Source of the DNA: Micromonospora sp. FIMYZ51
Lineage (GTDB): Bacteria > Actinomycetota > Actinomycetes > Mycobacteriales > Micromonosporaceae
Direction of reading: 5' to 3'
Assembly: GCF_038246755.1 (NCBI RefSeq)
Contig: NZ_CP134706.1
Span: 4,464,001-4,528,000 of the forward strand
Length of the DNA: 64,000 nt
Part shown: positions 15,001-26,647 of the stretch, one piece after another
How positions within the stretch are numbered: position 1 is the stretch's first letter
Layout: each line of letters starts with the position of its first letter
Position numbers and translations under genes: made by a program
The notes under the pieces: generated by a model
What the model was told of the DNA's origin: nothing
The model's database searches: none
What the model saw: only the letters and a program-made list of their open reading frames with translations

Positions 15001-18000
15001 AACCACACCCAACTCCGCCAGGTCCACATCCTGATCCACCATGAACACCCGCTGACCCGCCACCAACGGCGCCCACAGGTTCGGCACCTGCAAATCAAAA
15101 GCCACCGACGAGAACACCGCACAACCAGCCGAACCACGACCCGCCAACTCCTCCGCCGCCCACCGAATATGATTCGCCAAACCCCGATGCGTAACCTGCA
15201 CACCCTTCGGCCGACCCGTCGAACCCGACGTGAAAATCACATACGCCACATCATCCAAATCCACCACACCCGGCAACACCACCGACTCACGCGAAACCAC
15301 GTCCTCCACGGCCAAGACCTCGACACCGGCCGGGAAACGATCCGCATAACGAGCCGACGTCACCACCCGGGACACACCCGCATCCGCCAACATCGAACCA
15401 ATCCGACCCGCCGGATACGACGGATCCAACGGCACAAACGCCGCCCCCGCCTTCCACACACCCAACAACGCCGCCACCAAATCAACACCCCGATCCAACA
15501 ACACCCCCACCACACCACCACGACCCACACCCCGCGACACCAACCAACCCGCCAAACCGGCCGCTCGCGCATCCAACTCCACGAACGACTCCCCATTTAC
15601 CGCCTCACCCGACGGCACCACACCCACCTGACGCTCAAAACCGTCCAACACCGACCACGACACCGGCTCCACCACACCCGCGCCATCACCCAACACCACC
15701 GACACCTCACCCGACGGCAAACACACCACCCGCGCATCCCCACCCGAATCCGCCACCATCGCCTCCAACACCGCCCGATACATCCCACCCAGACGGCGCA
15801 GGGCGTCCGGACCGATGTGGCGCTGGCTGGCCTGGAGCGTGAGGAAGCCGAGCCGGCTGAACACGCCGAGCGGGAACTCGGTCGGGCTGTCGTCGATCGA
15901 TTCGGAGTAGTCGATGTAGTCGGCGTCGATCTGGTGGAAGTCGTGGTAGCTGAACCGCACGTCGAGCAGTCGGGTGTCCTGGCCGACCTCGCGTTGCAGG
16001 GTGGAGAGCGGGTAGCGGCGGTGCGACCACAACTCCAACTCGGTCTCGAAGGTCCGCCGGATCAGCTCCGCCCAGGTCGCGGGCGAGCCGTCGTAGCCGA
16101 TCGGCACGGCGTTCAGGTGCATGCCGTACACCCGGTCCGCGCCGGCCACCTCGGGCCGGATGTTGCAGACCAGACCCGTGTAGAACCGTCCCGCGTCGGT
16201 GAGCTGGCTCATCACCTTCAGGTGCGCGGCCAGCATGACCGACTTGAACGGTACGCCGAGCCGGCGGGCCAGATCCCGCAGCGGAGCCTCCAGGTCCTGG
16301 AGCGGCACCCAGTGCTCGTGCTTGGTCCCGTCCGGCGCGTCGGCGTCGCCCCAGCCGGTCGGTAGCTCATGCCGGGTCCGGCCGACAAGCGCACGCCGCC
16401 AGAACTCGCGGTCCACCTCGGCGGCGATCGACCGACGCTCGGCGGCGACCGCGTCGGCGAACCGCACCGACGGGGTCTGCTGCGGCGCAATCGGCGCCCC
16501 GGCGCGGATCCGGTGGTACTCGCGGAGCAGTTCCATGATCAGGGAGTGGTAGCTCCACCCGTCGAGGATCGGGTGGCACTCGGTCAGGGTGAGCCACCAG
16601 CTGCCGTCCGGGCAGGTCCGGGCGTGCAGCCGCAGCAGCGACGGCCGGTCCAGGTCGAACAGCCGGGTCCGCTCGACGGCGATGAAGTCGCGCAGTTCCC
16701 GGTCCAGCTCGGCCGGCCTGGTGGCGGCGGTGTGGTCGTGGCCGACGGTCAGCTCGGCGGTGGCGTGCACCAGCTGCATCGGCACCGAGTAGCTGGTCAG
16801 GTCGAACGAGGTACGCAGCACCTCGTGCCGCTGCACCAGCAGCGTCGCGGCGGCGCGCAGCGCGTCCAGGGAGAACTCCCCCTCGCCGCGCACCCGGTAG
16901 CTGGTCACGTTGTGGTAGTGGTTCTGCTCGGTGTCGGCCAGCAGCTCGACGAGCATGCCGAGTTGGCCCTGGGTGCACGGGTAGGCGTCCACCAGGCCGG
17001 CGGGCAGCGCGGCCCGGTCCGCCTGCTCCACCAGCTCGAACGGGGCGACCGTCGGCTCCGGCTCGGCGGCGGGCCGGGCGGTGAGCAACTCGGCCAGTTC
17101 GGCGATGGACCGCCGCTCGAAGAGGTCGCGGACCTCCACGTCGAAGTGCGCCTCGCGCAGCGCGCCGGCCAGCGCCACCGCGCGGATGGAGTCGCCACCG
17201 AGGTCGAAGAAGCCGTCGTGCACGCCGACCCGGTCCAGCCCGAGGGTGCTCGTCCAGACCTCGGCGAGCTGCTGCTCCACAGTGGTGCGCGGGGCCGCGT
17301 ACGGGCGGTCCACGGCGGCCACCGAGCGGTCCGGGGTGGGCAGCGCGGCCCGGTCGAGCTTGCCGTTGTTTGTCAGCGGGATCCGGACCAGCGGCACGAA
17401 CGCCGCCGGGACCATGTAGTCGGGCAGCGTCCGGCTCAGCGCCGCGCGCAGCTGCGACGGGCGCAGCAACACCGCGTCGTCGCCGGTCACCAGGTAGGCG
17501 ACCAGGCGCTGGTCACCCGGGCTGGGCTCGTGCAGCACCACGACGGCCTCCCGGACGCCGGGCAGGGCGGTAAGCGCCGCCTCGATCTCGCCCAGTTCGA
17601 CCCGGTAGCCACGGATCTTGACCTGCTGGTCGGCGCGGCCGAGGAACTCCAGTCGCCCGTCGGCGTGCCGCCGGGCCAGGTCGCCGCTGCGGTACAGCCG
17701 GGACCCGGGCGGGCCCCACGGGTCCGGGACGAACCGCTGCGCGGTCAGTTCGGGGCGGCCGAGGTAACCCCGGGCCACACCGGGACCGCCGACGTGGATC
17801 TCGCCGGGCACGCCGAGCGGCACCGGTCGACCGTCGGCGTCGAGCAGGTAGACGCCGAGGTCGGCCAGGGGTTCGCCGATCGGGCTGGCCGTGCCGCCCA
17901 CCTCGGCGGCGGTGACCCGGTGGTGCGTGGTGTGCACGGTGGTCTCGGTGATCCCGTACATGTTGATCAGTTGCGGTGCGTCCAGGCCCCGGCGGGCGAC

Positions 18001-20322
18001 CCAGGGCGCCAGCTCGGCGAAGTCCAACTTCTCGCCGCCGAAGGTCACCACCCGCAGGTCGAGCCGGTCCACTCGCGGGTCGCCGTCGGCAGCCAGGCCG
18101 ACCAGGGCGCGGAACGCCGAGGGCGTCTGGCTGAGCACCGTGACCCGGTGTGCGATCAGCTGGTCGAGCAGTTCCTGCGGCGCACGGATCACCGCGCGGG
18201 GCAGCACCAGCAGCCGGCCGCCGTGCAGCAGGCAGCCCCAGATCTCCCAGACCGAGAAGTCGAAGGCGTACGAGTGCAGCAGCGCGAAGACGTCGTCCGG
18301 GCCGTACCGGTAGTCGTCGGCGGTGACGGTGAGCAGCCGCAGCACCTGCCGGTGCGCCACCGCGACCCCCTTCGGGCGGCCGGTGGAGCCGGAGGTGTAG
18401 ATGACGTAGCAGAGGTTGTCCACCGCCACCGGCACGGCCGGGTCGCTTACCGGCTGGGCGGCCAGTTCGGCGGCGAAGGCCGGGTCGTCCAGCAGCACCA
18501 CGGTCCCGCCGAAGGTGGCGAACCGGTCCTGCGTGGCGGTGGTGGTCAGCACGATCTGCGCGCCGGCGTCCTCGACCATGAAGTCCAGCCGCTCGGCCGG
18601 CGAGGCCGGGTCGAGCGGCAGGTACGCCGCACCGGACTTGAGCACGCCGAGCAGGGCCGGCAGCAGTTCGGGGCCGTGGTCGAGGTGGACGCCGACCAGT
18701 CGCTCCGGGCCGGCGCCGTGGCCGCGCAGCCAGTGCGCGAGCCGGTTGGCGTCGGCGTTCAGCTCGGCGTAGCTGCGGGTGGTGTCGCCGACGGTGAGTG
18801 CCGCCGCTTCGGGTTGCGCGGCGGCGACCGCCTCGAACCGGCCGTGCACGGTGCCGGTGACCGCAGCGGCGGTGCGCGGCCCCCGGGTCACCAGGGCCGC
18901 TTCGGTGTCGCCGAGGAGTTCCAGCGTGGAGAGCCGAGCCGTCGGGTCGGCCGCCACCTGGTCGAGCAGCCGCACCAGGTGCTCGGCGACGCGCTCGACG
19001 GTGGCGGCGTCGAAGAGGGCGGTGGCGTACTCGAACCGGCCGCGCAGCCGGCCGTCGGCGCCTTCCACGACGTGCAGGGTGAGGTCCACCTTGGCCGAGC
19101 GCAGGGGCAGCTCGACCGGTTCCACGGTCAGCTGCCCGGTCCAGTTGCTTACCGGCGGGTCGGACTGGAGGGTGAACCCGACCTGGTAGAGCGGGGTACG
19201 GGACAGGTCCCGCTCGGGCTCCAACTCGTCGACAAGCAGGGCGAACGGGGCATCGGCGTGGTCGAAGGCGTCAAGCACGGTACGCCGGGTCAACTCCAGC
19301 AGGTCGGTGAACTCAGGGTCGCCGTGCCACCGGCTGCGCAGCACCAGGTTGTCGATGCCGTACCCGACCAGGTTGCGCAGTTCCGCGCGGCTGCGCGCGG
19401 ACGACACCGTGCCGACCGCAAGGTCGGTGCGGCCGGTGTAGCGCGACAGCAGCACCTGGAAGGCGCTGAGCAGGGTGACGAAGACGGTGCTGCCGGCGGC
19501 GCGGGCCACGCGGCGCAGCGCGTCGGAGACGTCGGTGGTCAGCGTGAACGGCACCGACGAGCCGCGCCAGTCCCGACTCTTCGGTCGGACCCGGTCGGCC
19601 GGCAGCTCCACCGGGGTCAGCCCGGCGAGCTGGTGGTGCCAGTAGTCGAGCGAGCGGGCCACCGGCTGGTCGCGCTGCCAGGCGGCGAAGTCGGCGAACT
19701 GCACGGTCGGTTCCGGCAGTCCGGCGTCGGTGCCCGCGCGCTGGGCCGCGTACAGCTCGGCCAACTCGCCGATGAGCACCGCCACCGAGGGTGCGTCGCA
19801 GGCGATGTGGTGCAACACCAGGGTCAATACGTGCTCGTCGGCGGCCAGCCGGACCAGCCCGGCCCGGATCGGCCACTCCTGGGCCAGGTCGAAGCCGGTC
19901 GCCGTGGTCTCGTCGAGCACCGTGTCCAGGGCTGCCGCGCGCTCGGCCGCCGGCCGGTCGATCAGGTCCGTCACCGGCAGCTCCCGGTGCGCCGGCGGGT
20001 CGATCACCTGCACCGGGGCGGTACCGGCGAGCGCGTAGCGGGTACGCAGGATCTCGTGCCGGGCGACGAGGACGTCGAGGGCGCGACCCAGCGCGCTGAC
20101 GTCGAGCCGGCCGCGCAGCCGCAGGGCGCTGGCGACCAGGAACTCCGCGCTGGTGGGGTCCATCCGGTTGTGGAACCACATCTGCTGCTGGCCGTGCGAG
20201 AGCGGCAGCGGCGCCGACCGGTCGGCGGTCGGGATCCGGTTACGGCGACCCGTACGGCGGCCGGCCAGCCGGCGCTGGACGAGTTCTTCACGCAGGTTCG
20301 GCTCGTTGGCGATGCTGGTCAT
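1..20322 (-). CDS. Giant NRPS, six complete C-A-T modules plus partial seventh C domain (3' end outside window)
   Basis: The ATG at 20322 overlaps the upstream NRPS stop (ATGA) and no in-frame stop occurs before the left edge, so at least 6,774 codons lie here. Domains by residue, roughly: C1 45-450, A1 470-990, T1 Ser ~1046; C2 1100-1510, A2 1520-2040, T2 ~2082; C3 2150-2545, A3 2560-3080, T3 ~3122; C4 3190-3600, A4 3610-4140, T4 ~4184; C5 4240-4690, A5 4700-5230, T5 ~5274; C6 5330-5735, A6 5745-6290, T6 ~6333; C7 from ~6395. Carrier motifs read FFDLGGDS or FFDLGGHS. Pocket residues picked by eye: A1 DFWSTGMVHK (Thr-like), A2 and A3 DLPKVAEVGK (Asn-like), A4 DVAEAGTIDK (Orn/Dab-like), A5 DVAHGGTVDK and A6 DVWAVAMVYK (unassigned). 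No epimerase or thioesterase is seen. C2-C7 have altered HHxxxDG motifs. Confidence 0.95.
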   Translation of the reverse strand, partial: MTSIANEPNLREELVQRRLAGRRTGRRNRIPTADRSAPLPLSHGQQQMWFHNRMDPTSAEFLVASALRLRGRLDVSALGRALDVLVARHEILRTRYALAGTAPVQVIDPPAHRELPVTDLIDRPAAERAAALDTVLDETTATGFDLAQEWPIRAGLVRLAADEHVLTLVLHHIACDAPSVAVLIGELAELYAAQRAGTDAGLPEPTVQFADFAAWQRDQPVARSLDYWHHQLAGLTPVELPADRVRPKSRDWRGSSVPFTLTTDVSDALRRVARAAGSTVFVTLLSAFQVLLSRYTGRTDLAVGTVSSARSRAELRNLVGYGIDNLVLRSRWHGDPEFTDLLELTRRTVLDAFDHADAPFALLVDELEPERDLSRTPLYQVGFTLQSDPPVSNWTGQLTVEPVELPLRSAKVDLTLHVVEGADGRLRGRFEYATALFDAATVERVAEHLVRLLDQVAADPTARLSTLELLGDTEAALVTRGPRTAAAVTGTVHGRFEAVAAAQPEAAALTVGDTTRSYAELNADANRLAHWLRGHGAGPERLVGVHLDHGPELLPALLGVLKSGAAYLPLDPASPAERLDFMVEDAGAQIVLTTTATQDRFATFGGTVVLLDDPAFAAELAAQPVSDPAVPVAVDNLCYVIYTSGSTGRPKGVAVAHRQVLRLLTVTADDYRYGPDDVFALLHSYAFDFSVWEIWGCLLHGGRLLVLPRAVIRAPQELLDQLIAHRVTVLSQTPSAFRALVGLAADGDPRVDRLDLRVVTFGGEKLDFAELAPWVARRGLDAPQLINMYGITETTVHTTHHRVTAAEVGGTASPIGEPLADLGVYLLDADGRPVPLGVPGEIHVGGPGVARGYLGRPELTAQRFVPDPWGPPGSRLYRSGDLARRHADGRLEFLGRADQQVKIRGYRVELGEIEAALTALPGVREAVVVLHEPSPGDQRLVAYLVTGDDAVLLRPSQLRAALSRTLPDYMVPAAFVPLVRIPLTNNGKLDRAALPTPDRSVAAVDRPYAAPRTTVEQQLAEVWTSTLGLDRVGVHDGFFDLGGDSIRAVALAGALREAHFDVEVRDLFERRSIAELAELLTARPAAEPEPTVAPFELVEQADRAALPAGLVDAYPCTQGQLGMLVELLADTEQNHYHNVTSYRVRGEGEFSLDALRAAATLLVQRHEVLRTSFDLTSYSVPMQLVHATAELTVGHDHTAATRPAELDRELRDFIAVERTRLFDLDRPSLLRLHARTCPDGSWWLTLTECHPILDGWSYHSLIMELLREYHRIRAGAPIAPQQTPSVRFADAVAAERRSIAAEVDREFWRRALVGRTRHELPTGWGDADAPDGTKHEHWVPLQDLEAPLRDLARRLGVPFKSVMLAAHLKVMSQLTDAGRFYTGLVCNIRPEVAGADRVYGMHLNAVPIGYDGSPATWAELIRRTFETELELWSHRRYPLSTLQREVGQDTRLLDVRFSYHDFHQIDADYIDYSESIDDSPTEFPLGVFSRLGFLTLQASQRHIGPDALRRLGGMYRAVLEAMVADSGGDARVVCLPSGEVSVVLGDGAGVVEPVSWSVLDGFERQVGVVPSGEAVNGESFVELDARAAGLAGWLVSRGVGRGGVVGVLLDRGVDLVAALLGVWKAGAAFVPLDPSYPAGRIGSMLADAGVSRVVTSARYADRFPAGVEVLAVEDVVSRESVVLPGVVDLDDVAYVIFTSGSTGRPKGVQVTHRGLANHIRWAAEELAGRGSAGCAVFSSVAFDLQVPNLWAPLVAGQRVFMVDQDVDLAELGVVLDVAGPFSFLKLTPGHLEILGRQLADERLAGLASVVVVAGEGLPAAVANRWLGLLGPGNFVNEYGPTEASVGTCVFPVRVEQTLPVVPIGRALPGMRMYVLDGWMQPVPVGVTGELYVGGIGVARGYVGQPGLTADRFVPDPFGPAGSRLYRTGDLTRRLPDGVVEFLGRVDHQVKVRGYRIELGEIESVLTAVAGVREAVAVVQGEEARLLAFYVPEAPDVELAQRVRQECADRLPEYMIPADLIAVEAIPLNANGKVDRAALLESVTVTERVHVAPRTDLEAQLAEIWARVLKLDTVSVVDNFFDLGGHSISAIALVGALRAAGFPASVRDIFVHRSVAALAAHIQAAQTEAVAPQFQPVARFAQLDAADRAALPSGLDDAYPIGQVQLGMLVQMLADTDRHTYHNVSAFPIHDEQPLAPDALRRAVQTVVDRHEILRTSFALDGYSVPLQLVHSEVPIEVTVLDLRGTDAEEGLRAYMAAERATPFAPHEYPQIRVAGAIGAGNAWWFVLTMSHGILEGWSHHSLLMEILDNYRRLRDTDAPVPFDALPVRYADFVAAELAALRSAEDEAYWRGVVDYPRFALPAGWGAPESDPEFQCGTRVPLHDLLDGLKSLASRTGTSLKSVLLAAHLKVMSQLTDQETFTSGLVCHGRPEVAGADRVYGMHLNTLPFVHKGSAATWAELIRQTFAAELELWPHRHYPLPAVQRFTGGERPIEILFNFLDFAQVDTDRVGFGEAIYEASSEFDLHVSTLDGTLSILSRPHVVSYPNVLRLGGMYRAVLEAMVADSGGDARVVCLPSGEVSVVLGDGAGVVEPVSWSVLDGFERQVGVVPSGEAVNGESFVELDARAAGLAGWLVSRGVGRGGVVGVLLDRGVDLVAALLGVWKAGAAFVPLDPSYPAGRIGSMLADAGVSRVVTSARYADRFPAGVEVLAVEDVVSRESVVLPGVVDLDDVAYVIFTSGSTGRPKGVQVTHRGLANHIRWAAEELAGRGSAGCAVFSSVAFDLQVPNLWAPLVAGQRVFMVDQDVDLAELGVVLDVAGPFSFLKLTPGHLEILGRQLADERLAGLASVVVVAGEGLPAAVANRWLGLLGPGNFVNEYGPTEASVGTCVFPVRVEQTLPVVPIGRALPGMRMYVLDGWMQPVPVGVTGELYVGGIGVARGYVGQPGLTADRFVPDPFGPAGSRLYRTGDLTRRLPDGVVEFLGRVDHQVKVRGYRIELGEIESVLSAVAGVRDAVALVQTDEARLLAFYVPEAPDAGLVQRVRQECADRLPEYMIPADLIAVETIPLNANGKVDRAALLESVTVTERVHVAPRTDLEAQLAEIWAWVLKLDTVSVVDNFFDLGGDSLRAVALVGALRVAKFPVGVRDVFVHRTVAALAAHLAAKQSEAAEPQFQPVARFAQLNAADRAALPTGLDDAYPIAQAQLGMLVEMQKAPERSLYHIVRCFRVHSRQRFSAEALTAAVRDVVARHETLRTSFDLDGYSVPLQLVHTEAPVDVRILPLDQERAEAQLREHVDGERARPFHPEHPAPLLRVSAHAAADGGWWLTVAISHLVTGGWDLNALLAELLSCYERRCVGMAPEAAEPIAVRYADFVAGERAALDSREDQAYWHKIISGYAKFTPPTGWGEPAATTSTVRHRLSYQDLDPRIRALASAYEVSPKAVLHAAHLKVMSQLTDERRFHTGLVCDARPEVRGAERVHGMYINILPFGYERGARTWRELVRAVFDREAELWPHRRYPLPAVRRLTGADAHPVDVVFDYTEFRRANTDSEEQVGFEAVAGEGGTEFTLQVTAASGFLDLVGDVRVFGGGGLSRLAGMFRLVLEAMVADPDGDARRACVPSGEAQWLSEVGAGVVVPVSGVAFSAFEEQVAARPDAVAVSGGGVSLSYGELSAAANRLARHLCSMGVGPEVLVGVCLDRSVEQVVAMLAVHKAGGVYVPLDPSYPPERLGVMVADAGASVVVTSSALVAVLPESSARAVLVDRPQVWAGESAADLPVVVGSENACYVIFTSGSTGRPKGAVVTHAGLVNRTAHVAPTINCLGPDGVILQKTEIGFDVSPAEIYAGLSTGARLVIARPGGHRDPGYLRELIIAESVTAIELVPSMLAALLAEDITGCVSLRSVAVGGEELPVDLARAFLAALPDCELHNTYGPAETTIDVTNWRCTADDLTGLARVPLGRPFPNLTLHVLDERLELVPVGVPGELCVAGVGVGRGYLNAAELTADRFVPDPFGSAGSRLYRTGDLVAWRSDGSLEFLGRLDAQVKLHGVRIELGEVESALRSCAGVRDAVAAVTEVEGRRVLAGFVVPEPGVELDAVGLRELVRGSLPEAMVPAAFVVIDAVPVDANGKVDRRRLPVPGVADLPVGVFVAAVSVVERAVAEVWARVLGRESVSVEESFFDLGGDSMLAVTLVGSLRAAGYPTSVRDVFAYRTVRGLAASLSGGTGQEWTPVEPFALIGAADRALLPDGLTDAYPATQAQVGMAVEIARDEAGTPYHIVHSMRVPDELPFDVEPLHATLAELVARHETLRTSFDLDGYSVPMQLVHAEARVPVAVHPEAASLAAYVAAERERPFDPAQPPPLLRVAVHREDADSWWLTIAVSHLVTGGWDLNLLLADLLDGYHRRRRGEQPTPAQPTTVRYADFVAAELAALDSAEDTDYWRQVVTGRPKLTLPGTPTSDSGPRQVCRTELDLADLDGALRRLASSLGVPVKAVLHAAHLKVMSQLTNEPAFHSGLVCDARPEVRGAERVHGMYINTLPFGHDRTARTWRELVTAVFDREVGLWPHRRYPLPAVRRLTGVDAHPIDVVFNYTEPSTGQSDTAGTTAPASGPAAAWTEDAAEASVTRDATASSSQALTTEGPTASGTRSLVAADGAATEFVLSVGASGSAIRLVGDVRVFGGGGLSRLAGMFRLVLEAMVADPDGDARRALVPSGEAAWLSEVGAGVVVPVSGVAFSAFEEQVAARPDAVAVSGGGVSLSYGELSAAANRLARHLCSMGVGPEVLVGVCLDRSVEQVVAMLAVHKAGGVYVPLDPSYPPERLGVMVADAGASVVVTSSALVAVLPESSARAVLVDRPQVWAGESAADLPVVVGSENACYVIFTSGSTGRPKGAVVTHAGLVNRTHHVLPEVYRLGADGVVLQKTEIGFDVSPAEIYAALSAGARLVVARPGGHRDPAYLRELIISEQVTTVHFVPTMLAAMLAEGLGDCTSLRSVGVGGEELPVDVARAFLAALPGCELHNTYGPAEAAVDVTAWRCDPQALAELNRVPLGGPHPNLRLHVLDERLELVPVGVPGELCVAGVGVGRGYLNAAELTADRFVPDPFGSAGSRLYRTGDLVAWRSDGSLEFLGRLDAQVKLHGVRIELGEVESALRSCAGVRDAVAAVTEVEGRRVLAGFVVPEPGVELDAVGLRELVRGSLPEAMVPAAFVVIDAVPVDANGKVDRRRLPVPGAGDVPVGVFVAAVSVVERAVAEVWARVLGRESVSVEESFFDLGGDSMLAVTLVGSLRAAGYPTSVRDVFAYRTVRGLAASLSGGTGQEWTPVEPFALIGAADRVLLPAGLTDAYPASQTQLGMLVELATSGDRAAYHSVIAHQVRDGRPFSADALRTAVATVVARHEILRTSFDLTGYSVPMQLVHAQVTPQVTVVDGRDVPPDEQQRLFEEFVAAERADRFDLAAAPLLRVAAHRDSAESWWLTFTICHAVTEGWSSAQLLAELLTAYAELVDGRQPTETERPPVRYADFIAAELASLAADEDRDYWRTAIDGRSPFALPTGWGEAGDPMPVSTGVDIADLAEAVARLAAESGVSVKAVLHAAHLKVLSQLTTEDSFHAGLVCDARPELLGAERVHGMYLNTLPFGYDRTARTWRDLVTAVFDREVELWPHRRFPLAEIQRDSGQRLLRVMFNYQDFSRAAAGATATGTEPVVVGSAGDGATEFELSVFAHRGNYQLSSRSDVLSRANLGRLAGMYRAVLATMVADPAGDAQAVCLPGGERERLLGVVDSGVEESVTGSLAEAFQARVAAAPDAVAVVAGPTRLTYAQVNAHANQLAGHLRTLGAGRGTVVGVCLDRGAELVPALLGVLKAGAAYLPLDPAQPAERIAYLLADAGARTVVTTSDQADALGGYDGEVVLLDRTDLSRHPQTDPVAVNDADDPLYVIYTSGSTGRPKGVCVSHANVLRLLASTQEHFATDETDVVALFHSYAFDVSVWELWGALLHGSRLVMVPRVVARSPEDLLDLLVEQEVTLLAQTPTAFRGLVGLAADGDSRLRGLALRAVVLAGERLDFADLAGWVDRLGLARIALINMYGITETSVYSTYHRVTRADLAPGVGSRIGRPLPGLRLYVLDQHGHPAPLGVPGEIHLAGHGVARGYLHQPALTAKRFLPDPYGPAGARMYRTGDQGIRLPDGSVEFVGRLDDQVKLRGYRIELGEVEAALSALPEVTEAAVVLREDVPGDPRLVGYLVGAPGIRPAVTQLRAGLARTLPEYMIPSTFVTLEQLPRNNSGKLDRRALPAPTAGDPGDGRAAVAPRTELETRVAGIWARVLGLPAVGVEDGFFELGGHSIKALVLASALREEGLDVTVADVIDLQTVARLCAALAERTTPVRVDRPVRPFELVTPADQALLPAGLTDAYPLSQVQLGMLLEMVADNGWHHYHNVASFLVDADDPVDLSALRAAVQLVTNRHEVLRSSVDPTGYSVPMQLVHAQVQVPVVLRDLRELTESDRAAQLRRLVAVEYTSPFDVGRAPLLRFTACQETDRSWRLMLTICHVIIEGWSLHALVAEILDHYRTLRAGNRPEPVPLPQVRFADFVAAERRALESPADQRYWQDLVDRYAKFTLPTGWRPAVQPSARTAHTVRVPFHDLAPGLRELATAARVSLKAVLHAAHLTVLGQLTDEPRFYSGLVCHTRPDLVGSERVYAMSLNTLPFPHDRAAGSWTDLVRQVHAREVEMWPHRRYPAPAIRPAVAGTRLVDVYFSYLDFDEVIGERAATGTGYAAASS
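4340..5157 (-). repeat. A5 C-terminal part plus T5, near-identical to 7610-8427
   Basis: 818 bp at an offset of 3,270 bp, with only about five differences seen (four clustered near 4634-4642, one near 4873). It covers the end of the adenylation domain, the carrier domain and the linker to the next C domain. Confidence 0.9.
5627..6319 (-). repeat. C-A linker plus A5 N-terminal part, near-identical to 8897-9589
   Basis: 693 bp at the same 3,270-bp offset, with roughly ten differences, mostly around 6182-6235. It ends inside the C domain's tail. Confidence 0.9.
7610..8427 (-). repeat. A4 C-terminal part plus T4, near-identical to 4340-5157
   Basis: Partner of the A5/T5 block. The next segment, 8428-8896, holding the substrate pocket, is clearly diverged from its counterpart at 5158-5626. 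Confidence 0.9.
8897..9589 (-). repeat. C-A linker plus A4 N-terminal part, near-identical to 5627-6319
   Basis: Partner of the A5 N-terminal block. Together with 7610-8427 it flanks the diverged pocket segment of A4. Confidence 0.9.
11342..12675 (-). repeat. Copy of 1,334-bp repeat (adenylation domain A3 of giant NRPS)
   Basis: Identical at every position I compared to 14459-15792, at a fixed offset of 3,117 bp. It spans the C-A linker and the adenylation domain through the whole substrate pocket to about motif A8. Codons inside are GT-rich on the coding strand, unlike the GC-ending codons around it. Confidence 0.92.
14459..15792 (-). repeat. Copy of 1,334-bp repeat (adenylation domain A2 of giant NRPS)
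   Basis: Partner of 11342-12675. The neighbouring C and T domains of the two modules are related but diverged, so the repeat ends do not match module borders. Confidence 0.92.
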
Positions 20323-23300
20323 GCCGGGTACTCCTCGGATCGCGACAGGTCGTGGGCGAGATCGGCGGCGGTAAGCGCGTCGATTTCGGCCCGGATCAGG
20401 TCTTCGATGGCGACCGCCTGGGTGCGCACCGTGGGGTGCTCGAACACCAGGCGGATCGGCAGGTCGAGATCGAACTCCTCTTGCAGGCTGGCGATCAGCC
20501 GGGCGGCGAGCACCGAGTGCCCGCCGAGGAGGAAGAAGTTGTGGGTGGCACCGATCCGGGCGTCGAGCAGCTCCGCCCAGCAGGCGGCGATGCGTTTCTC
20601 GACCACGGTCTGGGGTGCGACGAACTCGGTGGCGTCGGCGGTGCCGTCGGTGAGTGCCGCGTCGAGCCGGCGGCGCAGCGCCGCCCGGTCGACCTTGCCG
20701 TTGGTGTTGAGCGGGATCCGCTCCACCGGCACGAACAGGCCCGGCACCATGAAGTCGGGCAGCTGCCGGGCACAGTGCGCGGCCAGGTCGGCGGCCTCGC
20801 CACGATAGAAGGCGACCAGCCGGTCCTGGTGGGCGAGGACCACGCAGTCGCGTACGTCGGGATGTTGGGCCACCACGGCGGCGACCTCGCCGGGCTCGAT
20901 CCGGTAGCCGCGGACCTTCACCTGGTCGTCCACCCGGCCGACGAAGGCCATCGTGCCGTCGGGCAGCCAGCGGCCCAGGTCGCCGCTGCGGTAGAGCCGG
21001 GCACCCGGCGGGCCGTGGGGGTCGGGTACGAACCGGTCCGCGGTCAGCTCCGGCCGGCCGGCGTAGCCGGTGGCCAGGCAGGTACCGCCGATGTACAGCT
21101 CGCCGACCGCGCCGACCGGCAGCAGCCGCATCGCGTCGTCCAGGATCCGCACCACGGTGTTCGCCATCGGCGCTCCGATCGGCACGATCTCGCTGTCCTG
21201 CGGGGCCACCACCGGGTACGCCGACATGATCACGGTGGTCTCGGTGGGACCGTACGAGTTGATCAGCCCGCCGGGACCGAGCAGTTCCCGCCACCGGTTC
21301 GCCACCGACCCGCGCAGCACCCCGCCGGCCACCCAGAGTTGGCCGGCCAGCCGCTGTGCCTGTGCCCGGTCGACCTGTTCGGCAAGCAACTCCAGGTGCG
21401 GCGGAGTCATGATGAACCGGTCGTACGGCCCGGCGGCCAGCAGCAACGCGCCGAGTTCGGTGAGGTCGAACTCGGGCGGCAGCAGGGTGACCGGCTGCCC
21501 GGCCACAAGCGGTCCCCAGAGGTTGGAGATCGACAGGTCGAAGGCGATGGTGGAGAAGAGCGGCGCGCCGCCGCCGGCCGGGCGCCCGCCCCGGTCGCCG
21601 AGCGCCTCGGTTTCCGTCGCGCAGGCCAGGAAGTTCGTCACCGCCGCGTGGGAGAGCAGCACCCCCTTGGGCCGGCCGGTCGATCCGGAGGTGAACAGCA
21701 CGTACGCCGGCTGCGCCGGATCGAGGTCACGGGGCGGCGTGTCGGTCGGTTCGGCACTGACCATCAGCCGGTGGGTGTCCACCTGGAGGGTGGGCACCCG
21801 GAACCGGTCGGCGTACCGCGAGTCGGTGATGGCGAGACCGGCGCCGGCCGTGTCGAGCATGTAGCCGATCCGCTCGGCAGGGTACGCGGGATCCAGCGGT
21901 ACGCAGGCCGCGCCCGCCTTCCAGCACCCCAGGATCGCGGCGACCAGGTCGGGTCCCCGGTCCAGCAGGACGGCGACCGCCGCGCCCGGCGCGATGCCTG
22001 CGCGGCGCAGGTGGTGGGCGAACTGGTTGGCCCGGCCGTCCAGCTCGGCGTAGCTGGTGGTCACGCCGACCTGGCCGGTGGCCACGTCCGTCTGGCTGGT
22101 GGGCGTGCGCGGGCTGGTCGGGCGCAGCGCGACGGCCTGCGGTGCCGCCGCCCGGCGTGCCTCGAACAGGTCGACCACGGTGCTGGCCGGCCGGGGCACC
22201 GTCGGCCCGTTCCACTCGTGCAGCAGCCGGCGCCGCTCCTGCGCCGAGAACGGGTCGAGTTCGTCGAGGCGGGCGTCGGGCCGGTCGGCGGCGGCGGTGA
22301 GCAGCCGGACGAAGTGGTCGGCCAGCCGCTGCGCGGTGGGTTCGTCGAAGAGGGCGGTGGCGTACTCCACGGCACCGGCGAGGGAGCCGTCCGGTTGCGG
22401 CCAGAGGTGCACGGTCAGGTCCGTCTTGGCCACGGTGGCGGCCTGCCGCAGCGCGTCGACCGCCTCCGGGTCGTCGGCCGTCCGGCCGGTGATTCCGCCC
22501 TCCTGGTAGTTGAGCATCGCCTGGTAGAGCGGGGTGCGGGCGAGGTCCCGCTCGCCGAGCAGGTCATCCACCACCCGGTCGAAGGGCAGGTCCTGGTGGG
22601 CCAGGGCGGTGACCACCCCGGCGCGGACCGTACGGACCGCGCGGTCGAAGTCGGTGGCCGGATCCAGCGTGCAGCGCAGCACCACCGGGTTGAGGAAGAT
22701 CCCGGCGATCTGGTCGACCTCGGGCGGCCGGTGCCCGGAGGTGGGTGTGCCGATCGGCACGTCCCACTGCCCGGTGTAGCGGGCGAGCAGGGTGGCGAAG
22801 GCGGTGAGCAGCGGCACGAACGGGGTCGCCGCGCAGCGCCGGGCCAGCTCGGCCAGGGCAGTGGCGACCTCCGCCGGCACGGTGAAGCCGAGCATCGCGC
22901 CGTGCGCGTTCCGCACGGCGGGGCGCGGGCGGTCCACCGGCAACGCCAGCTCCGGCAACCCGGCCAGCGCCTGCCGCCAGTACGCCAGCTCCCGCTCGAC
23001 CACCTCGTCGGTGAGCTGCCGGTGCTGCCAGACCGCGTAGTCGGCGTACTGGACCGGCAGCGGGGGCAGGTCGGCCGGGCGTCCGGCCGCTTCGGCGAGG
23101 CAGAGTTCCCGCAGGTCCCGTTCGAGGACGAGGGCGGTGCCGGCGTCGGAGGCGATGTGGTGCACGGCAAGCACCAGCAGGTGGTCGCGGCCGGCCGCGG
23201 TGGCCAACCCGGCCCGCCACAGTGCTCCGGTGCGCAGGTCGAAGCCCTGGCCGAGCTGGGCCGAGACCAGCTCGGCCAGTCCACCGTCGCTGACGTCGCG

Positions 23301-25361
23301 CACCAGGAGCGCGGCCGGTCCGGGTGGCGCGACCTGCTGCCGGGGCAGGCCGTCGACGACCAGGTAGCGGGTGCGCAGCGGTTCGTGCCGCGTCTGGAGG
23401 GCGTGCAGGGCCGCCCGGACGTGATCGGGGTGGACGGTGGCGGGCAGCCGCACGTAGAGCGGGACGACCCATTCCTTGCTGCCCGGGTCGAGCTGATCGA
23501 GCATCCAGAGCCGATGCTGGGCGGCGGAGAGCGGCAGCGGCCGGTCCCGGCCCACCGGTAGCACGGGCGCGGCCGGGGTGGCCGCTGCCACCAGCCGGGC
23601 CTGAGCGGCCACGGTGGTCGCGGTGAGCAGGTCGCGCAGCGCCACCGTGCCACCCGCCGCCGCGCTGAGCCGGCTCTCCAGCAGCAGCGTCTCCAGGGAG
23701 GTGCCACCGAGCTGGTAGAAGTCGTCGTCGACGCCGACTCGGTCGACGCCGAGCAGGTCGCCCCAGATGGCGGCGACGGCGCGTTCCGCGCTGCTGGCCG
23801 GGGCCCGGAACGTCGACCGGTCGACCGGTTCGATGGCCGGCAGCGCGGACCGGTCGATCTTGCCGCTGGCGGTGAGCGGGAATTCCGCCACCGGTTGGAA
23901 CACGGCGGGCACCAGTGCCTCGGGCAGCCGGCCGACGCAGAAGGCGCGCAACTGCGCCGGGGTGGGCGCGGGCCGGCCGGCGACGTACGCGGCGAGCTGG
24001 CGGCGACCGGCCGGGTCGGTGTGCCCGACCACCACCGCCGCGCGGACATCCGGATGGGCGACCAGCACCGCCTCCACCTCGGCCGGCTCGATCCGTACGC
24101 CGTTGACCTTGAGCTGGTGGTCGACCCGCCCGACGAACTCCAGGCTCCGGTCGGCGCGCCAGCGGACCTGGTCCCCGGTGTAGTAGAGGCGGGCGCCGGG
24201 GGGCCCGTACTCGTCGGGGACGAACCGTTCGGCGGTGAGGTCCGGCCGGTTGAGGTAGCCCCGCCCCAGGTTGGCCCCGCCGACGTAGAGCTCGCCGACC
24301 ACGCCCACCGGCACCGGTCGCCGGTCGGTGTCGAGCACCTGGAGCCGGACGTTTGGCAACGGACGCCCGATCGGCACCGGTCCGCTGCGCTGCTCCGGGT
24401 CGACCGGGTGCGCCGTCACGTCGATGGCGCACTCGGTCGGGCCGTAGGTGTTCCAGATTCGCACGTCGGGCGTGACCGCCAACCGTCGGCACAGTTCGGC
24501 GTGCAGCGGTTCGCCGGCCGAGAAGACCAGCCGCAGGCTGGTGCAGTCGGTCCAGCCGGGTTCGTCGACCAGCCGCCCGTAGACCGACGGCACTGCCTGT
24601 AGCACGGTGATCCGGTGCCGGGCGACGGCGGCGACGAGCGCCGCCGGGTCGCGGTGCGCGCCCGCCGGGGCCAGCACCACGCTGCCGCCGCTGGCGAGCG
24701 GGGCGAAGAACTCCCAGCCCGCGGCGTCGAAACTGACCGAGGTCTTCTGGAGCACCCGGTCGGCGGGGCCGAGGTGGTGTTCCCGGATCGTCCAGGTCAC
24801 CCGGTTGCCGATGCCGCGATGCGTGATCAGCACTCCCTTCGGGCGGCCGGTGGAGCCGGAGGTGTAGATGGCGTAGGCGACGGAATCCGGATCCGGTGCG
24901 GCTACCGGTGCGATGGGTGGCGCGGCGGCGATCCGCGCCCGCTCGGTGTCCAGGCAGACCACCCGGGCGGGTGCCGCCTCGTCGCGCAGCGCGCTCACGG
25001 TGAGCAGCAGGTCGGCATCGCTGTCGGCGAGGATCGCCTGCCGCCGGTGCGCCGGGTGGGCCGGGTCCAGCGGCAGGTACGCGGCGCCGGCCCGCCAGAT
25101 CCCCAGCAGCGCGACCACCAGGTCGACGCCGCGGTCCAGGTTGACCGCCACCAGCGACTCCGGGCCGACGCCCAGCCCGGCCAGGTGGTGCCCGAGCTGA
25201 TTGGCCCGCCGGTCCAGCCCGGCGTAGTCCAGCCGCTCGGCGTCGCCGCAGACCGCCGTGGCCGTGGGGGTCAGCGCGGTCTGGCGGGCGATCAGTTCGG
25301 TGAGGGTGCCCGCCCCCGGGGCGGCTGCGGTTGCTGGCGCCGCCAGCGGGACGATTGTCAT
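20319..25361 (-). CDS. NRPS initiation protein, A-T-C-A-T
   Basis: This 1,680-residue synthetase begins directly with an adenylation domain (about 20-520, with [11 protein letters not shown]). It is followed by a carrier domain ([11 protein letters not shown], ~565), a condensation domain (640-1060, HHIASDA, so the final Gly of HHxxxDG is Ala), a second adenylation domain (1080-1590, [11 protein letters not shown]) and a carrier domain (FFLLGGHSV, ~1625). By-eye pocket residues for the first A domain are DAWQFATIDK, close to the Gln code DAWQFGLIDK. The second gives DLSIVGSVIK, which I cannot assign. An A domain at the N-terminus means the first residue must be acylated by something else; the free C domain encoded upstream is the natural candidate. 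AAAGAGGAG lies before ATG 25361. The stop overlaps the next NRPS start. Confidence 0.95.
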   Translation of the reverse strand: MTIVPLAAPATAAAPGAGTLTELIARQTALTPTATAVCGDAERLDYAGLDRRANQLGHHLAGLGVGPESLVAVNLDRGVDLVVALLGIWRAGAAYLPLDPAHPAHRRQAILADSDADLLLTVSALRDEAAPARVVCLDTERARIAAAPPIAPVAAPDPDSVAYAIYTSGSTGRPKGVLITHRGIGNRVTWTIREHHLGPADRVLQKTSVSFDAAGWEFFAPLASGGSVVLAPAGAHRDPAALVAAVARHRITVLQAVPSVYGRLVDEPGWTDCTSLRLVFSAGEPLHAELCRRLAVTPDVRIWNTYGPTECAIDVTAHPVDPEQRSGPVPIGRPLPNVRLQVLDTDRRPVPVGVVGELYVGGANLGRGYLNRPDLTAERFVPDEYGPPGARLYYTGDQVRWRADRSLEFVGRVDHQLKVNGVRIEPAEVEAVLVAHPDVRAAVVVGHTDPAGRRQLAAYVAGRPAPTPAQLRAFCVGRLPEALVPAVFQPVAEFPLTASGKIDRSALPAIEPVDRSTFRAPASSAERAVAAIWGDLLGVDRVGVDDDFYQLGGTSLETLLLESRLSAAAGGTVALRDLLTATTVAAQARLVAAATPAAPVLPVGRDRPLPLSAAQHRLWMLDQLDPGSKEWVVPLYVRLPATVHPDHVRAALHALQTRHEPLRTRYLVVDGLPRQQVAPPGPAALLVRDVSDGGLAELVSAQLGQGFDLRTGALWRAGLATAAGRDHLLVLAVHHIASDAGTALVLERDLRELCLAEAAGRPADLPPLPVQYADYAVWQHRQLTDEVVERELAYWRQALAGLPELALPVDRPRPAVRNAHGAMLGFTVPAEVATALAELARRCAATPFVPLLTAFATLLARYTGQWDVPIGTPTSGHRPPEVDQIAGIFLNPVVLRCTLDPATDFDRAVRTVRAGVVTALAHQDLPFDRVVDDLLGERDLARTPLYQAMLNYQEGGITGRTADDPEAVDALRQAATVAKTDLTVHLWPQPDGSLAGAVEYATALFDEPTAQRLADHFVRLLTAAADRPDARLDELDPFSAQERRRLLHEWNGPTVPRPASTVVDLFEARRAAAPQAVALRPTSPRTPTSQTDVATGQVGVTTSYAELDGRANQFAHHLRRAGIAPGAAVAVLLDRGPDLVAAILGCWKAGAACVPLDPAYPAERIGYMLDTAGAGLAITDSRYADRFRVPTLQVDTHRLMVSAEPTDTPPRDLDPAQPAYVLFTSGSTGRPKGVLLSHAAVTNFLACATETEALGDRGGRPAGGGAPLFSTIAFDLSISNLWGPLVAGQPVTLLPPEFDLTELGALLLAAGPYDRFIMTPPHLELLAEQVDRAQAQRLAGQLWVAGGVLRGSVANRWRELLGPGGLINSYGPTETTVIMSAYPVVAPQDSEIVPIGAPMANTVVRILDDAMRLLPVGAVGELYIGGTCLATGYAGRPELTADRFVPDPHGPPGARLYRSGDLGRWLPDGTMAFVGRVDDQVKVRGYRIEPGEVAAVVAQHPDVRDCVVLAHQDRLVAFYRGEAADLAAHCARQLPDFMVPGLFVPVERIPLNTNGKVDRAALRRRLDAALTDGTADATEFVAPQTVVEKRIAACWAELLDARIGATHNFFLLGGHSVLAARLIASLQEEFDLDLPIRLVFEHPTVRTQAVAIEDLIRAEIDALTAADLAHDLSRSEEYPA

Positions 25362-25406
25362 CGGTGCTCCTCTTTCAGCGGCCGGGCGCGGGCGTCGGGT
25401 CGTGGG

Positions 25407-25616
25407 TCAGGCGCTGGCCGCCTGGGCGGCCATCCGCTGGCGCAGGCTCAGCGGTCGCATGTCGGTCCAGATCTCGCCGATCCGGGCCAGGCACTCCTCG
25501 CGGGTGCCTTCGGTGCCCTCGGCCCGCCAGCCGGCGGGCAACTCCCGGTCGGTCCACCAGACCGAGTACTGCTCCTCGTCGTTGAGCACCACGCGGTAGC
25601 TGCGGTCGTCGGTCAT
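25407..25616 (-). CDS. MbtH-like NRPS chaperone
   Basis: This 69-residue protein has the MbtH family hallmarks [10 protein letters not shown] near residues 12-21, the WR around 30 and [12 protein letters not shown]. MbtH proteins bind adenylation domains and support their folding or activity. It sits between the diaminopropionate genes and the first NRPS. Its ATG overlaps the SbnB-like stop (ATGA), and it ends 45 bp before the NRPS start, so it should be made with the synthetases it serves. The family usually has Trp-Pro in the NxExQxSxWP motif; here the last position is Trp. Confidence 0.95.
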   Translation of the reverse strand: MTDDRSYRVVLNDEEQYSVWWTDRELPAGWRAEGTEGTREECLARIGEIWTDMRPLSLRQRMAAQAASA

Positions 25617-26647
25617 AGCCACTCCTTCGGTGATCCGGCGTACGCCACGGTGGCGTCCGGCACGGGTAGGAAGTCGTCGACGCGGACGCCCAGGCCCCGC
25701 CGCTCTGCGGTGGCGCGGACGTGTTCGGCCAGCACGAGGTCCAGCACCCCGAGGCCGAACGGGGACACCACCACCGGTACGTCGTCGGCGGGCAGCCGGA
25801 CCCGGCCGTCGGCGAGTTGCGCGATGGTGGCGGCGATGAAGTCCCGGCCGCCGGTGAGCTGCTCGGCCAGGTGCAGCGAGGTGCGCTCGCGGCAGACGTG
25901 GTCGGCGTCGTCGACCACGTTGCGGGCTGTCAGCAGTGCCTCGGCACGCAGGTCGCGCAGGGACAGGTGCAACAGCACCGTGCCCGGTCCGCAGGCGTCC
26001 AGGCCGAGGTGGGGTTCGGTGGCCGTGGTGGCGATGGAGACCAGCCGGTGCGCGGCCATCGCCTCCTCGGCGCTGCCGACCACCGTGGTCGGCACTCCGG
26101 GTAGCAGCGCGCGGGCGGCTTCGGCGAAGGCCACGGCCCGGGGCCGGTCGGTGTCGAAGAGCGTCAGGGCCGGCGGCGGGGCGACCGTGGCGGCCACGAA
26201 CCGCAGCACCTGCCGGTTGATCAGACCGCAGCCGATCAGGGCCAGGCCGTCCGGGCGGCGCTGCGCGGTGAGCAGGCCGGCCGCGAGCGCCGCGCTGGCC
26301 GCGGTGCGGCGGGCCGAGACGACCGATCCCTCGATCAGGGCCACCGGATGGCCGGTACGCATCGAGTTGAGCACGATGGCGGCGCTGGCCCGGGCCAGGC
26401 CCAGGTCCAGGTTGCCGGGAAAGGAGGAGATCCACTTGATCCCGGCCACGGGCGGGTCGGCGCCGAGGTAGGCGGGCAGGCCGATGACCCGGTCGCGGGG
26501 CCGCTCGGGGAAGCGCAGGAAGACCGAGTGCGGCAGGCTGCTGCGGCCCTGCTCGTGCAGCAGGTACGCGTCCCGCACGAGCGCCACGACCCGGGCGTCG
26601 TCGCCGTCGAGGATGTCCCGCACCACCCGCTGGCCGATGATCAACAT
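25613..26647 (-). CDS. sbnB: SbnB-like N-(1-amino-1-carboxyl-2-ethyl)-glutamate dehydrogenase (diaminopropionate synthesis)
   Basis: This 344-residue member of the ornithine cyclodeaminase/mu-crystallin fold family has a Rossmann nucleotide-binding stretch ([13 protein letters not shown]) and the upstream KWISSFPGN segment typical of SbnB rather than true cyclodeaminases. In staphyloferrin B synthesis SbnB oxidises the SbnA product ACEGA to L-2,3-diaminopropionate and 2-oxoglutarate. The start ATG at 26647 overlaps the SbnA-like stop by 7 bp and the stop overlaps the MbtH start, so the three are translationally coupled. The pairing with SbnA makes the assignment firm. In this setting the product is most likely an NRPS monomer. 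Confidence 0.9.
   Translation of the reverse strand: MLIIGQRVVRDILDGDDARVVALVRDAYLLHEQGRSSLPHSVFLRFPERPRDRVIGLPAYLGADPPVAGIKWISSFPGNLDLGLARASAAIVLNSMRTGHPVALIEGSVVSARRTAASAALAAGLLTAQRRPDGLALIGCGLINRQVLRFVAATVAPPPALTLFDTDRPRAVAFAEAARALLPGVPTTVVGSAEEAMAAHRLVSIATTATEPHLGLDACGPGTVLLHLSLRDLRAEALLTARNVVDDADHVCRERTSLHLAEQLTGGRDFIAATIAQLADGRVRLPADDVPVVVSPFGLGVLDLVLAEHVRATAERRGLGVRVDDFLPVPDATVAYAGSPKEWL

Noticed and set aside
15800..16990. C2-C7 read as heterocyclization or epimerase domains because HHxxxDG is altered
   Set aside because: They lack the DxxxxD motif of heterocyclization domains and sit before A domains rather than after T domains as epimerases do; the catalytic His is kept.
1315..20808. 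Long plus-strand open frames (up to about 1,778 codons) opposite the NRPS genes
   Set aside because: They lie in codon-aligned antisense phase to the giant NRPS over its whole length, are rich in Arg/His/Pro/Gln, and show no domain. They are a by-product of GC-rich codons; the minus strand has full NRPS motifs.
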